From Cryobacterium luteum (lineage in GTDB: Bacteria > Actinomycetota > Actinomycetes > Actinomycetales > Microbacteriaceae): DNA of 51,107 nucleotides. The notes beneath the pieces are model-generated. The model saw only the letters and a program-made list of their open reading frames with translations. It was not told where the DNA came from and ran no database searches. Position numbers and translations under genes: made by a program. The stretch spans positions 1-51,107 of the forward strand of contig NZ_FOCN01000022.1 of the NCBI RefSeq assembly GCF_900110125.1, in the 5' to 3' direction. Shown here piece after piece: positions 35,461 to 44,000 of this stretch. Within the stretch, counting starts at the first letter, position 1; each line of letters opens with the position of its first letter.

Positions 35461-36651
35461 ATGGAATCGACGTGGCTGGTGTTGCTGTCGTTGGCACTGG
35501 GGCTCGGTGTCGGCGCCGGGTTCGTGCTGCTGCTGCACGTCGCCGAGCGACACGGGCGACGCGCCTCCGAGGTCGTCAATCCGGCCGTGCCCGACGGTAT
35601 CGATCAGGTGCTGGACGCCCTCGAGACCGCCGGTGTCGTGCTCGACCCGTCGAACAATGTGATCAAGACCAGTCCGGGCGCGCTCACCCTCGGCCTGGTC
35701 TGGAACCAGCAGCTCGTGCACCCGGAACTTCTCGAACTCGCCCGCCGGGTGCGGCAGACCGGCGAACCGATCAGCGAAGATCTCGTGCTCTCCCGCGGCC
35801 CGTTCGGCGACGCCAGCATGCGCTTTCGGGTGCGCCTGGCCCGGCTCGGCACGCGTTACGTGCTGCTGCTGGCCGAGGACCGCACCGAGGCTTTTCGCCT
35901 CGACGAGGTGCGCCGCGACTTCGTGGCCAATATCAGCCACGAACTCAAAACCCCCATCGCGTCCGTCGGGCTGCTCGCCGAAGCGCTCGACAAGGCAGCG
36001 GATGAGCCGGAGCAGGTTCGCCGCTTCGCCAACCGGTTGACGACAGAGTCGGCCAGACTCGGCCGCCTCACCCAGGAGATCATCGAGCTGTCCCGGCTGC
36101 AGGCGCAGGATGCCCTCGCCGAGCCGGAGAATCTCAGTGTCGACGACATCGTCGCCGCCGCGGTGGATCAGAGCCGGGTTGTCGCCGAGGCGGAACGCAT
36201 CACCATCGTCATCGGAAAGAAGAGCGGCGCTCGCGTCTTCGGTGACGAAGCCCTGCTCACCGTGGCCGTGCACAACCTCGTCGCCAACGCGGTGAACTAC
36301 TCGGCCGAGGGGTCGCGGGTCGGCGTCGGCGTGCGCCTGCAGAAGGGCATCGTCGAGATCACCGTGACCGACCAGGGCGTCGGCATCGCCGAAGCCGACC
36401 TCGACCGGGTGTTCGAGCGGTTCTTCCGCGTCGATCAGGCGCGCTCCCGGCACACCGGCGGCACCGGCCTCGGCCTCTCCATCGTCAAGCACGTCGTGCA
36501 GAACCACGGCGGCGACATCCGCGTCTGGTCGCAGCCCGGCAGCGGATCCACCTTCACCGTCCGCCTCCCCGAGGCGGCAGCGCCCGTCATCGAACCACGC
36601 CCGAACAAACCGCGACCGGTCGCCCGTGCGGCCGCAGGAGACACACTATGA
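35461..36651 (+). CDS. senX3: Phosphate-sensing histidine kinase SenX3
   Basis: Sensor kinase of the phosphate regulon, 396 residues. One N-terminal membrane segment (about 5-26), then a degenerate PAS-like domain (about 45-140; GIDQVLDALETAGVVLDPSNNVI) and the kinase core. The phospho-acceptor is His160 (FVANISHELKTPIASVG). N-box HNLVANAVNYS, G1 DQGVGI, F-box VFERFFRVD and G2 GTGLGLSIVKHV are intact. It overlaps regX3 by four bases (ATGA), and phoU is divergent, so signal from PstSCAB via PhoU is expected. Confidence 0.94.
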   Translation: MESTWLVLLSLALGLGVGAGFVLLLHVAERHGRRASEVVNPAVPDGIDQVLDALETAGVVLDPSNNVIKTSPGALTLGLVWNQQLVHPELLELARRVRQTGEPISEDLVLSRGPFGDASMRFRVRLARLGTRYVLLLAEDRTEAFRLDEVRRDFVANISHELKTPIASVGLLAEALDKAADEPEQVRRFANRLTTESARLGRLTQEIIELSRLQAQDALAEPENLSVDDIVAAAVDQSRVVAEAERITIVIGKKSGARVFGDEALLTVAVHNLVANAVNYSAEGSRVGVGVRLQKGIVEITVTDQGVGIAEADLDRVFERFFRVDQARSRHTGGTGLGLSIVKHVVQNHGGDIRVWSQPGSGSTFTVRLPEAAAPVIEPRPNKPRPVARAAAGDTL

Positions 36652-37331
36652 CACGCATCCTCTTGGTTGAAGACGAGAGCGCTTTGAGCGAGCCGCTGAG
36701 CTTTCTGCTCGAACGTGAGGGCTATGAGGTCGTCGTTGCCGAAGACGGACCGAGCGCGATCAGCGAATTCGACCAGAACGGCACCGACCTGATCCTGCTC
36801 GACCTGATGCTGCCCGGCATTCCGGGCACCGAGGTGTGCCGGGAGATTCGTACCCGCTCGACCGTTCCCATCATCATGCTCACCGCGAAGGATTCCGAGA
36901 TCGACATCGTCGTGGGCCTCGAACTCGGCGCCGACGACTACGTCACCAAGCCGTATTCCACCCGCGAGCTGGTCGCCCGCATTCGCGCGGTGTTGCGCCG
37001 TCACGAGGATCAAAGCGCGACCGAGGCCGACAGCATGCTGGCGGCCGGTACGGTGCGCATGGACGTGGAGCGCCACGCCGTGACGGTGTCCGGCGAGCTC
37101 GTGAACATGCCGTTGAAAGAATTCGAACTGCTCGAGTTTCTGCTGCGCAACGCCGGGCGGGTGCTCACCCGCGGCCAGCTCATCGACCGGGTCTGGGGCA
37201 CCGACTACTTCGGCGACACCAAAACTCTCGACGTGCACATTAAACGCATCCGCTCACGCATTGAAGCTGCGCCATCCGAGCCGGTCATGCTCGTCACCGT
37301 GCGCGGCCTCGGCTACCGCTTCGAAGCCTGA
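36648..37331 (+). CDS. regX3: Phosphate response regulator RegX3
   Basis: OmpR-family response regulator of 227 residues. Receiver: Glu8/Asp9, phospho-acceptor Asp52 (ILLDLMLPG), LTAKDSE and TKPYS. The winged helix has MPLKEFELLEFLLRNAGRVLTR, VWGTDYFGDTKTLDVHIKRIR and TVRGLGYRFEA. It binds GTTCACC-type direct repeats in relatives; such repeats are seen in front of pstS and ppk in this window. Translationally coupled to senX3. A long hairpin terminates the operon at 37381-37434. Confidence 0.95.
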   Translation: MTRILLVEDESALSEPLSFLLEREGYEVVVAEDGPSAISEFDQNGTDLILLDLMLPGIPGTEVCREIRTRSTVPIIMLTAKDSEIDIVVGLELGADDYVTKPYSTRELVARIRAVLRRHEDQSATEADSMLAAGTVRMDVERHAVTVSGELVNMPLKEFELLEFLLRNAGRVLTRGQLIDRVWGTDYFGDTKTLDVHIKRIRSRIEAAPSEPVMLVTVRGLGYRFEA

Positions 37332-37380
37332 GCCGGGCTGCCGGGCGCGAGGGGCGGCATCCGTTTCAAGTAGCTCGCGA

Positions 37381-37434
37381 CGCAGACACAGTTCAGGCCG
37401 CCGTCCCCGAGGGGATGGCGGCCTGAACTCTGCG
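37381..37434. terminator. Long bidirectional hairpin between regX3 and the LpqE-like gene
   Basis: GTTCAGGCCGCC (37391-37402) pairs with GGCGGCCTGAAC (37417-37428), and inside it TCCCC/GGGGA pair after a G-T wobble, leaving a tiny loop. Outer CGCAGA (37381-37386) also pairs with TCTGCG (37429-37434). It separates two convergent genes, so it can serve both. No U-run on the plus side. Confidence 0.75.
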
Positions 37435-37441
37435 AGAACGG

Positions 37442-37969
37442 TTACGCGGCGGGCGTGGCCGTCGGGGTAGGAGTCTCGGAAGGTGTCTCTGTCGGCGCGA
37501 TCGTCGGCAGCAGGCTCGAATACTCATCCTGCGTTCCGGCGAGCACGGGCAGCAGCAGCTCGACGCCGGTCTCCTCGCCGTACTGGAAGTACACCGGGAA
37601 CAGCGAACCCGGCTGGCTGTCCATGTTCTCCAGAACCACCGAGGCCGCGCCGTCGGTTCCGAAGGTCACCGTGGTGTTGGCCTCGACCGGAACGTCTTGC
37701 GACACCTTGCCGGTGCTCGACTCGTACTGCACGCGCAAGCTCTGCAGGGTGTCGGTCGGGTTCACGACGGAGACGACCAGGTTGGCCAGCTCGCCGTCGG
37801 CCGAGAGCAGCAGGGCGTTGCGAATGTGAATGTCACCCACGTCGCCGCTGACACCGTCACTCGCGTTGTACTGAATCAGGGTGGCCTGCGGTGCGAAAAA
37901 CCCGCACGCGCTTGTGCCCAACAGAATGCCAGCCGCCAATACAACGGATGCAGCGATGCGCGCTCTCAC
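37442..37969 (-). CDS. LpqE-like conserved lipoprotein
   Basis: Exported lipoprotein of 175 residues with lipobox GTSAC (Cys22). The mature part reads as one beta-sandwich (GDIHIRNALLLSADGELANLVVSVVNPTD) followed by a Thr/Pro tail (PTIAPTETPSETPTPTATP). In mycobacteria lpqE lies next to carD in the same relative position, and the NALLLSADGE-type core is alike, so I call it LpqE-like from position and length rather than clear identity. Function unknown; the sandwich has the look of a copper-chaperone-type or scaffold domain. Confidence 0.7.
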   Translation of the reverse strand: MRARIAASVVLAAGILLGTSACGFFAPQATLIQYNASDGVSGDVGDIHIRNALLLSADGELANLVVSVVNPTDTLQSLRVQYESSTGKVSQDVPVEANTTVTFGTDGAASVVLENMDSQPGSLFPVYFQYGEETGVELLLPVLAGTQDEYSSLLPTIAPTETPSETPTPTATPAA

Positions 37970-38088
37970 AAGACCTCCACTACTGAAGCAGCGCTCGGCG
38001 CGCTGCAGAAATTCGCTTTGTCACTAGCTTAGCGGCGTGTTTGGGCGCGCGAATGTCGGCGGCGGGCCTCGCGGGGGCGCGCGTACTG

Positions 38089-38113
38089 TACCACCTCTAC
38101 GCTGTGGTATCCT
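38089..38113 (+). promoter_or_regulatory. carD promoter region with a TACCAC/GTGGTA dyad
   Basis: TACCAC (38089-38094) and GTGGTA (38104-38109) form an inverted repeat with a 9-bp spacer. The right arm overlaps TATCCT (38108-38113), a good -10 box about 25 bp before the carD start. A dyad across the -35/-10 spacer fits a repressor or autoregulatory site; this is inferred. Confidence 0.5.
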
Positions 38114-38138
38114 AGACGTTGCTGAAGGGATGACATCC

Positions 38139-38621
38139 ATGCTGTTTGAGGTTGGCGAAACCGTCGTATATCCCCATCACGGCGCTGCGATGATCACCGA
38201 GGTGAAAACTCGCATCATCAAGGGTGAAGAGAAGCTGTACCTCAAGCTGAATGTCACCCAGGGCGATCTCACCATCGAGGTTCCCGCCGAAAACATCGAC
38301 CTGGTCGGCGTGCGCGATGTGATCGGCAAAGAAGGCCTCGACAAGGTCTTCGAAGTGTTGCGCGCACCGTTCACCGAAGAGCCCACCAACTGGTCTCGCC
38401 GGTATAAGGCCAATCTTGAGAAACTCGCCAGCGGTGATGTGATCAAGGTGTCCGAGGTCGTGCGCGACCTGTGGCGCCGCGACCAAGACCGCGGACTGTC
38501 GGCCGGCGAGAAGCGCATGCTGGCCAAGGCTCGTCAAATTCTGATCAGCGAGCTGGCCCTCGCCGAGAAAACCGACGAAGAGAAGGCATCCACTGTTCTC
38601 GACGAGGTCCTCGCTTCCTAA
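38139..38621 (+). CDS. carD: RNA polymerase-binding transcription factor CarD
   Basis: Stabilises the open promoter complex, especially at rRNA promoters. ATG 38139 ([19 protein letters not shown]) is chosen because GAAGGG lies 9 bases upstream; the frame opens earlier at 38037. The 160-residue protein has the RNA-polymerase-interaction domain (YPHHG...[27 protein letters not shown]) and the DNA-binding helical domain with the tryptophan in [15 protein letters not shown] and [22 protein letters not shown]. Full length for the family and in its conserved context before ispD, ispF and cysS. Confidence 0.97.
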   Translation: MLFEVGETVVYPHHGAAMITEVKTRIIKGEEKLYLKLNVTQGDLTIEVPAENIDLVGVRDVIGKEGLDKVFEVLRAPFTEEPTNWSRRYKANLEKLASGDVIKVSEVVRDLWRRDQDRGLSAGEKRMLAKARQILISELALAEKTDEEKASTVLDEVLAS

Positions 38622-38639
38622 CCACTTCTTTTCGTGAGG

Positions 38640-38666
38640 GGCGGCGCCGCAAGGTGCCGCCTTTTG
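38640..38666 (+). terminator. Intrinsic terminator after carD
   Basis: GGCGGCGCC (38640-38648), loop GCAA, GGTGCCGCC (38653-38661; one G-T wobble) and TTTT (38662-38665). It starts 18 bases after the carD stop and would separate carD from ispDF. Confidence 0.8.
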
Positions 38667-38713
38667 CATGTTCGTCTCCCATTGCCTGATCCCCAGATAG
38701 ATACCCTCAAGTC

Positions 38714-40093
38714 ATGACTGTTTCCCCGGCATCACCCGCAGCGCCCACGGTCGCCGTCATCGTCGTCGCTGCCGGCAGCGGAACCCGCCTCGGCCACGCC
38801 GAACCCAAAGCATTCGTTTTGCTGCATATGCGCCCCCTGCTCGACCACGCCCTGGATTCCATTTTCGGCATGAACGAATCGGTGCAGGTCGTCGTCGTCG
38901 TCCCCGGCGATCGGGTAGCGGATGCCCACGCTCTCGCCGCCCGCGCCGCCGCCCGCAACGGGGCCCCCGCGTCGGCCGGGCCCGGCCCCGCAGCGGCCAG
39001 CGTCACGCCCGACCCGGCCGGGACCATCACCATCGTCGCCGGCGGACGTACCCGCCAGGAATCGGTGGACCACGGCCTGAGCGCCCTGCTACCGAGCATC
39101 GAGGTCGTGCTCGTGCACGACGCCGCCCGCGCCCTCACACCCGCAGCGCTCTGCGACCAGGTCGTCGCCGCCGTGCGCGCCACCGGGCACGGCATCATCC
39201 CGGGCCTGCCCGTGGTCGACACCATCAAGCGCGTCGCCGCCTCCGGAGCCATCCTGGGCACCGTCGACCGTTCCGAACTCTCCGCAGTGCAGACCCCGCA
39301 GGGGTTCCCGCGCGCCATGCTCGAGGCCGCCCGCACCTGGGCTGCGGCGAACGGCCGGTTCGAGGCGCTCACCGACGACGCAGCGCTCGTCGCCGATGCC
39401 GGGCATCCGGTGACGGTCATTGCCGGGCATCCGCTCGCCTTCAAGATCACGACGCCCGAAGACCTCGAACGGGCCGATCTGCTACTGCACGCGGCAGCGG
39501 CGCCGCTTCTTCCCCGCGTCGGCACCGGCCTCGACGTGCACGCCTTCGCCGACGACACTGAGCCCGACGCTGCGACCGAACTCTGGCTGGCGGGCCTGTA
39601 CTGGCCGGGGGAGCGGGGCCTGAGCGGACACAGCGACGGCGATGTCGCCGCCCACGCCATCTGTGATGCCCTGCTCGGTGCGGCCGGCCTCGGCGATATC
39701 GGCAGCGTCTTCGGCACGGCCGACCCCCGATTCAGCGGCGCCCACGGCGATGTCTTCCTCACCGAGACCGTGCGCCTGGTGCGTGCCGCCGGCTACCTCG
39801 TGGGTAACGTCTCGGTGCAGATCATCGGCAACCGGCCCAAGTTCTCGCCCCGTCGGGCTGAGGCCGAAGCGCGACTCGCCGGTATCCTCTCGGCATCGGT
39901 CAATCTCGCCGCGACGACAACGGATGCGCTCGGCTTCACGGGTCGCGGCGAAGGCATTGCCGCGACGGCGACCGCGCTGCTCTACCCGGCGCCGACTACT
40001 GCGCCCTCTGCTGCGCCGACCGCTGCGCCCTCTGCTGCGGCCTCTGCTGCGCCCGGGCCGGGTCAGACCCCTCACCTAAACTGGGAGGCGTGA
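38714..40093 (+). CDS. ispDF: Bifunctional IspDF (MEP pathway)
   Basis: Fusion of CDP-ME synthase (IspD) and MECDP synthase (IspF), two non-adjacent steps of isoprenoid precursor synthesis. The IspD half has [18 protein letters not shown] (near residue 17), VHDAARALT and [12 protein letters not shown]. The IspF half begins near residue 268 with [11 protein letters not shown] (metal-binding Asp and His), [13 protein letters not shown] and GDIGSVF. The IspD half has an Ala/Pro/Gly insertion ([16 protein letters not shown]), and the C-terminus carries a repeated tail of Ala, Pro, Ser and Thr beyond TATALLYP. Overlaps cysS by four bases (GTGA). Confidence 0.93.
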   Translation: MTVSPASPAAPTVAVIVVAAGSGTRLGHAEPKAFVLLHMRPLLDHALDSIFGMNESVQVVVVVPGDRVADAHALAARAAARNGAPASAGPGPAAASVTPDPAGTITIVAGGRTRQESVDHGLSALLPSIEVVLVHDAARALTPAALCDQVVAAVRATGHGIIPGLPVVDTIKRVAASGAILGTVDRSELSAVQTPQGFPRAMLEAARTWAAANGRFEALTDDAALVADAGHPVTVIAGHPLAFKITTPEDLERADLLLHAAAAPLLPRVGTGLDVHAFADDTEPDAATELWLAGLYWPGERGLSGHSDGDVAAHAICDALLGAAGLGDIGSVFGTADPRFSGAHGDVFLTETVRLVRAAGYLVGNVSVQIIGNRPKFSPRRAEAEARLAGILSASVNLAATTTDALGFTGRGEGIAATATALLYPAPTTAPSAAPTAAPSAAASAAPGPGQTPHLNWEA

Positions 40094-41505
40094 CCATGCA
40101 ACTGTACGATTCGAAGGCCCAGGCCTTGCGCGATTTTGTCCCCCTCGAAGCGGGTCAGGTCTCGATGTACGTGTGTGGACCCACCGTGCAGTCCAGCCCG
40201 CACATCGGTCACCTGCGCAGCGCCCTGGTCTACGACCAGCTGCGCCGCTGGCTCAGCTACCGCGGGCTCAACGTCACCTTCGTGCGCAACGTCACCGACA
40301 TCGACGACAAGATCCTGATCAACGCGAATGGTTCGAGCGAGCAGTGGTGGGCCCTCGCCTACCGCTACGAGCTCGAATTCACCGCGGGCTACCAGCGCCT
40401 GGGCATTCTCGCGCCCACCTACGAGCCGCGCGCCACGGCGAGCATCTCCGAGATGCAGGCCATCATCGCCACCCTCATCGAGCGGGGCCACGCCTACGCC
40501 GCCCCCGACGCGTCCGGTGACGTCTACTTCGACAGCGCCAGCTGGGCGGCCTACGGCGCCCTCACCCACCAGTCGCCCGGCAATATGGAGGCGGCAACGG
40601 ATTCCTCCCCCCGCGCCAAACGCGACCCCCGCGACTTCGCCCTGTGGAAGGGCTCGAAAAAGGGCGAGCCGGCCTCGGCCGCGTGGACCTCGCCGTGGGG
40701 CCGAGGCCGCCCCGGCTGGCACATCGAGTGCTCAGCCATGGCCGCCCGCTACCTCGGCGACCACTTCGACATTCACGGCGGCGGCCTCGACCTGCGGTTT
40801 CCGCACCACGAGAACGAGCTGGCGCAGTCGAACGCGGCCGGCAGCGACTTCGCGAACTACTGGGTGCACAACGGGCTGGTCAACGTGAACGGTCAGAAGA
40901 TGAGCAAGTCGCTCGGCAACTCGGTCTTCGCGGCCGAACTGCTCGATCAGGCCCGCGCCATCGTCGTGCGCTATTTTCTCGGCGCCGCCCACTACCGCTC
41001 CACCATCGACTACAACGACGGATCGCTCGCCGAGGCTGAAGCAGCCCTCGAGCGGGTCGAGAGTTTTCTCGACCGCGCCGACCGCCGGCTGGCCGGCACC
41101 CGGTTCGCCGGGAGCGGCGTCGAGGTCGTGCCCGAAGATTTCGCCACGGCCATGGACGACGACCTTGCCGTTCCGCAGGCGCTCGGCGTGCTGCACGACA
41201 CCGTGCGCGCCGGCAACGCCGCGCTGGATGCCGAAGACCTTCACGCTGCGGCATCCGCTCGCAGTGAAGTACTCGCGATGAGCGAAGTGCTGGGAATCAA
41301 CCCTTTGTCGCCCGGCTGGGCCGTGGCAACAGACGAACCGGCCATGGTGGCCCTGAGCGCGTTGGTCGAGCGACTGCTCGGCGACCGCACCCTCGCCAGG
41401 GAAAACCGCGACTATGCGGCCGCAGACCGAATCCGGGACGAACTCGTCGCCGCCGGAATCACCATCGAAGACACCCCGTCGGGTGCCCATTGGAGCTTTG
41501 ACTGA
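40090..41505 (+). CDS. cysS: Cysteinyl-tRNA synthetase
   Basis: Charges tRNA-Cys, 471 residues. GTG 40090 gives the GTGA overlap with ispDF. The class I motifs are PHIGH (38-41) and KMSKSLGN; zinc ligands are the cysteine of YVCGPTV (Cys29) and of HIECSAM, with the HHENE segment. No mycothiol-ligase (MshC) features such as an early truncation; the C-terminal anticodon-binding region ([20 protein letters not shown]) is present. One base overlap with the rlmB start. Confidence 0.96.
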   Translation: MTMQLYDSKAQALRDFVPLEAGQVSMYVCGPTVQSSPHIGHLRSALVYDQLRRWLSYRGLNVTFVRNVTDIDDKILINANGSSEQWWALAYRYELEFTAGYQRLGILAPTYEPRATASISEMQAIIATLIERGHAYAAPDASGDVYFDSASWAAYGALTHQSPGNMEAATDSSPRAKRDPRDFALWKGSKKGEPASAAWTSPWGRGRPGWHIECSAMAARYLGDHFDIHGGGLDLRFPHHENELAQSNAAGSDFANYWVHNGLVNVNGQKMSKSLGNSVFAAELLDQARAIVVRYFLGAAHYRSTIDYNDGSLAEAEAALERVESFLDRADRRLAGTRFAGSGVEVVPEDFATAMDDDLAVPQALGVLHDTVRAGNAALDAEDLHAAASARSEVLAMSEVLGINPLSPGWAVATDEPAMVALSALVERLLGDRTLARENRDYAAADRIRDELVAAGITIEDTPSGAHWSFD

Positions 41506-42647
41506 TGAAGAATCTAGACCGCAAATCGCGTACCGGAGCGGTGCGCAAGGGCAGCCGCGGAGCCCAGGTCGGCTCCGGCGGCCAGGGCCGTCAGGCACTC
41601 GAGGGCAAAAAGCCCACCCCCAAGGCTGAAGACCGTCCGTACCACCCCGCCGGCAAGCGCAAGGCGGCGGCCGAACGGTTCACCGCGGCCGGCGGCTTCA
41701 ACTCCCGTCCGGCAGCGGATGCCTCCGCCAACCGCGGCGGCTCGGCCGGCGGTCGCGGCGGCACGCCTCGCGGTGGCGCCCGCGGAGCCTCGCAGGCCCC
41801 CCAGCGCGGCACCGGCAACACCGGCGGCGGCGGATCCTCGACGCGTCGCGCCAAGCAGATCGACGAGCACGAGATCGTCACCGGTCGTAACTCGGTGCTC
41901 GAGGCGCTGCGCGCGAAGATTCCCGCGCTGACCCTCTACATTGCCGCGCGCATCGAAATGGATGAGCGCGTTAAAGAGGTGTTGCTCATGGCGACGAGCC
42001 GCAACATCCCCATTCTCGAGGTCATGCGCCCCGAACTCGACCGTCTCGCCGGTCGCGATGCCGTGCACCAGGGTCTCGCGCTCAAGGTTCCCGCCTACGA
42101 GTACGCACACCCCATGGAGCTGCTCGAACTCACCATCAGCCGCGGCCACAAGCCGTTGTTCGTAGCCCTCGACGGCATCACCGACCCGCGCAACCTGGGC
42201 GCGATCATCCGCTCGACCGCTGCGTTCGGCGGCCACGGAATCATCGTGCCGCAGCGTCGCTCGGTCGGCGTCACAGCTTCGGCCTGGAAGACCAGCGCCG
42301 GCGCCGCGGCTCGCACACCCGTCGCCATGGCGAGCAACCTCACCCAGACCTTGAAGGCGCTCAAAGCGCAGGGCGTGTTCGTGCTCGGTCTCGACGGCGG
42401 TGGTGACGTGTCGCTGCCCGACCTCGGCATCGGCTTCGCCGAGCGCCCCATCGTGATCGTCGTCGGCAGCGAGGGCAAGGGCCTGTCCCGCCTCGTTACC
42501 GAGACGTGCGACGCGATCGTTTCGATTCCGATCAGCGCGGCGACCGAGTCGCTCAACGCTGGAATCGCCGCCGGCGTCACTCTCTACGAGGTGGCCCGTC
42601 TCCGAGCCCAGATCAAGCAGGCCAAGGCCGCCGCCAAGCTCTCCTAG
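41505..42647 (+). CDS. rlmB: 23S rRNA (guanosine-2'-O-)-methyltransferase RlmB-like (SpoU/TrmH family)
   Basis: Methylates a ribose of 23S rRNA (role assigned from family and context). The 380-residue product has a long, basic, Gly/Arg/Ala-rich disordered N-terminus (about 1-115; repeated RGG-like words) and the SPOUT domain: FVALDGITDPRNLGAIIRS, VVGSEGKGLSRLV and SAATESLNAGIAAGVTLYE. The substrate-binding domain is at 120-210 (HEIVTGRNSVLEALRAKIP). The gene order carD-ispD-ispF-cysS-rlmB is conserved in actinobacteria. Confidence 0.93.
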   Translation: MKNLDRKSRTGAVRKGSRGAQVGSGGQGRQALEGKKPTPKAEDRPYHPAGKRKAAAERFTAAGGFNSRPAADASANRGGSAGGRGGTPRGGARGASQAPQRGTGNTGGGGSSTRRAKQIDEHEIVTGRNSVLEALRAKIPALTLYIAARIEMDERVKEVLLMATSRNIPILEVMRPELDRLAGRDAVHQGLALKVPAYEYAHPMELLELTISRGHKPLFVALDGITDPRNLGAIIRSTAAFGGHGIIVPQRRSVGVTASAWKTSAGAAARTPVAMASNLTQTLKALKAQGVFVLGLDGGGDVSLPDLGIGFAERPIVIVVGSEGKGLSRLVTETCDAIVSIPISAATESLNAGIAAGVTLYEVARLRAQIKQAKAAAKLS

Positions 42648-42659
42648 CCCCCGCATTAC

Positions 42660-42726
42660 GGACGGGGCCCGGGCCCCGTCCACGGGCCCAGTTTATAAAC
42701 TGGGCCCGGGGCTATAAGGTGAGCCC
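42660..42726 (+). repeat. Double-palindrome intergenic repeat, copy 4 (67 bp, most perfect)
   Basis: Order A-B-C: palindrome A perfect over 22 bp (42660-42681), palindrome B perfect over 24 bp (42684-42707, TTTATAAA centre) and half site ATAAGGTGAGCCC (42714-42726). It starts 13 bases behind the rlmB stop. Both palindromes have no spacer and could form cruciforms or hairpins with four-base loops. Confidence 0.92.
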
Positions 42727-42852
42727 GGTATCCATCGCGTTTGCGTGAACGTTCAAACCGGTTCCCCTCCTCCACAGCGGATGCTCCGGCCCGCTTTCCA
42801 CAGATCAGTAGACGTCACGCCATCCCTTGTTCGGGCACGGTGACAATTGGCC

Positions 42853-43839
42853 ATGCTTGAGATTCTGGATGTTCCCAACGCTCACAACGACGGCCTGATT
42901 CTCGCTGAGTCCCTGTGGGCAGCGGGCCTGAATACCCGTGCCGTGCGCGCGTTGCTTGCAAATGGTGAGCTGGTGCGCATCCGTCGTGGGGTGTACTCAC
43001 TCGGAGCGACCTGGCGTGGCGCCAATAGCGACGATCAGTACCGGCTGTTCGTTCGGGCGACCGTGGTCACGGCCGAGCAGCCGCTTCTTCTTTCGCATCT
43101 CTCCGCGGCAGCGCTGCACAATTTGCCCATCATCGGACCGTGGCCTAAAGTCGTCCACGCGATCAATAACGACACGGCCGGGGGCAGCAGCGCCCGCTTC
43201 ACCACGAGCCATAGGAGCGTGGTCGAGCCGGAGCCGGTCACGATCAACGGATGCGCCGCCACCACACTCGCGCGCACCCTCATCGATGTGGCGGCAACCT
43301 CGAGCTTTCTCGTCGGTGTAACCATGATGGACCACGCCCTGCGCCTCGAGGGGGAGCGCGCCGAGAACGAACGCCGGAAGGGTGTCGCCGGTGCACCGGC
43401 CCTCTCGAAGGAGGACCTCTACGCGGAACTAGCGATTGTGCATCCGAGACGGGGAGGCCCGAAGGTGCGTCGGGTCATAGACTTCTCGACTTTGCTTTCT
43501 GCCAATCCCGGCGAGTCGATGAGCCGAGTGCGCATGCACGAGTTGGGCTTCGAGATACCCGAGCTCCAGGTGCGCTTCGTCGTTCAGGGCCGGGACTACT
43601 GGGTCGACTTCTACTGGCCCGGCGTGCGTAAAATCGGTGAATTCGACGGCAAGATCAAGTACACCCGGGGCGCAACATTGGGAGACCGACACCCGGGCGA
43701 CGTTGTCATCGCCGAGAAAAATCGAGAAAATCTCCTGCGTCCGGAAGTGCTCAGTTTTGACCGCTGGGACTGGGACACGGCCTTTTCTCCCCGACTTTTC
43801 TACGAATTCATGATTCAGCACGACGTTCCTCGCGCCTGA
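42853..43839 (+). CDS. AbiEi-like helix-turn-helix protein with endonuclease-like C-terminus
   Basis: Unknown function, 328 residues. ATG 42853 is used; TTG 42847 would add two residues. The N-terminus (about 15-55) has the AbiEi antitoxin-type winged helix: LWAAGLNTRAVRALLANGELVRIRRGVYSLG. The C-terminal part has VDFYWPGVRKIGEFDGKIKY, a pattern like that of DUF559/very-short-patch nucleases (Asp, then Glu-x-Asp-x-Lys). Proteins of this make-up are common as solitary genes in Microbacteriaceae. No AbiEii toxin partner is adjacent, so a toxin-antitoxin role is not supported. Flanked on both sides by double-palindrome repeats (42660 and 43890). Confidence 0.65.
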   Translation: MLEILDVPNAHNDGLILAESLWAAGLNTRAVRALLANGELVRIRRGVYSLGATWRGANSDDQYRLFVRATVVTAEQPLLLSHLSAAALHNLPIIGPWPKVVHAINNDTAGGSSARFTTSHRSVVEPEPVTINGCAATTLARTLIDVAATSSFLVGVTMMDHALRLEGERAENERRKGVAGAPALSKEDLYAELAIVHPRRGGPKVRRVIDFSTLLSANPGESMSRVRMHELGFEIPELQVRFVVQGRDYWVDFYWPGVRKIGEFDGKIKYTRGATLGDRHPGDVVIAEKNRENLLRPEVLSFDRWDWDTAFSPRLFYEFMIQHDVPRA

Positions 43840-43889
43840 ACTGGCAGTGGATACCCGCGCCCACCGACCGGGCGAGCCTCACACCGTCT

Positions 43890-43956
43890 GGGCCCACCTT
43901 GTGACCCGGGGCCCAGTTTATTAACTGGGCCCGTGGACGGGGCCCGGGCCCAGTCC
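43890..43956 (-). repeat. Double-palindrome intergenic repeat, copy 5 (67 bp)
   Basis: Order on the plus strand C-B-A: half site GGGCCCACCTTGT (43890-43902), palindrome B perfect (43909-43932, TTTATTAAC centre with one asymmetric base) and palindrome A with one mismatch (43935-43956). It lies between the convergent AbiEi-like and DUF4032 genes, and palindrome A faces the DUF4032 stop 45 bp away. Confidence 0.88.
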
Positions 43957-44000
43957 GAAATGGACGCCTCCGGACGCTCGGGAAGCGCACTGAACGGAAC

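Noticed and set aside
42853..43839. AbiE-type toxin-antitoxin system
   Set aside because: Only the AbiEi-like half is found; no nucleotidyltransferase toxin gene lies next to it.
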